NCBI GenBank assembly: GCA_947179295.1
Contig: CAMXAZ010000021.1
Location: 1-43,931 of the forward strand
Reading direction: 5' to 3'
Length of the DNA stretch: 43,931 nt
Origin: an uncultured Muribaculaceae bacterium
Lineage (GTDB): Bacteria > Bacteroidota > Bacteroidia > Bacteroidales > Muribaculaceae
In this document: positions 43,931 to 43,931 of the stretch, in pieces
Layout of the letters: every line of letters starts with the position of its first letter
How positions within the stretch are numbered: position 1 is the first letter of the stretch
The notes under the pieces: model-generated
Told to the model about the DNA's origin: nothing
The model's input: only the letters and a program-made list of their open reading frames with translations
Databases searched by the model: none
Position numbers and translations under genes: made by a program

Positions 43931-43931
43931 G

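Overview
The window looks like a chromosomal segment of a gut Bacteroidales, most likely Muribaculaceae-like. The order is well supported and the family is an inference. The evidence is: Bacteroidetes-type promoters (TTG, about 20 nt, TAnnTTTG); several Bacteroidetes-specific families (DUF4831, DUF4923, a DUF4493/PCMD-type lipoprotein, GH97, a C-terminal T9SS-like sorting domain); a fused NuoCD; and a complex I gene set without nuoE, nuoF or nuoG.

Layout. (1) 1 to about 5,333 is a strikingly AT-rich mobile element, only partly in the window. Its leftward operon encodes three unknown proteins, a DEAH/SF2 helicase-like protein whose P-loop lysine is replaced, a 57-residue protein, and a possible winged-helix protein. 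(2) About 5,334-8,204 is a very GC-rich phage-derived block: a putative virion structural protein, then a terminase large-subunit gene cut off exactly at its Walker A motif by the AT-rich element. (3) 8,205-13,038 holds a well-defined promoter and a giant secreted pectinesterase-like protein, followed by a terminator, a degenerate 9-bp tandem palindromic repeat and a second strong terminator. (4) 13,363-25,846, all leftward, holds DUF4831, the NAD(P)HX repair enzyme Nnr, an AbiF-like HEPN protein with a probable structured RNA just downstream, GH97, a HAD phosphatase / phosphoribosyltransferase / glycosyltransferase trio with overlapping genes, DUF4923, a DUF4493/PCMD-type lipoprotein and glutamate racemase. 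(5) 25,994-43,544 is one long leftward energy block, nuoA-B-CD-H, then atpD-C-B-E-F-H-A-G, then nuoI-J-K-L-M-N. The whole F1Fo ATP synthase operon sits inside the complex I operon.

How the genes work together. The 11-gene complex I (ten ORFs because C and D are fused) lacks the NADH-input module, so it probably takes electrons from a carrier such as ferredoxin or flavodoxin. It pumps ions that the co-encoded ATP synthase, whose c subunit looks proton-type, can use. Secreted glycan-active proteins (pectinesterase, GH97 and surface lipoprotein) fit a polysaccharide-degrading gut commensal.

The most interesting leads are the AbiF-like protein with its candidate RNA partner (possible RNA-antitoxin defence module), the element that splits a phage terminase at its ATP-binding motif, the atp-in-nuo nesting, and the GT2/PRTase/HAD trio that could make ribofuranosylated glycans. 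All assignments are from reading the sequence; no database search was run.
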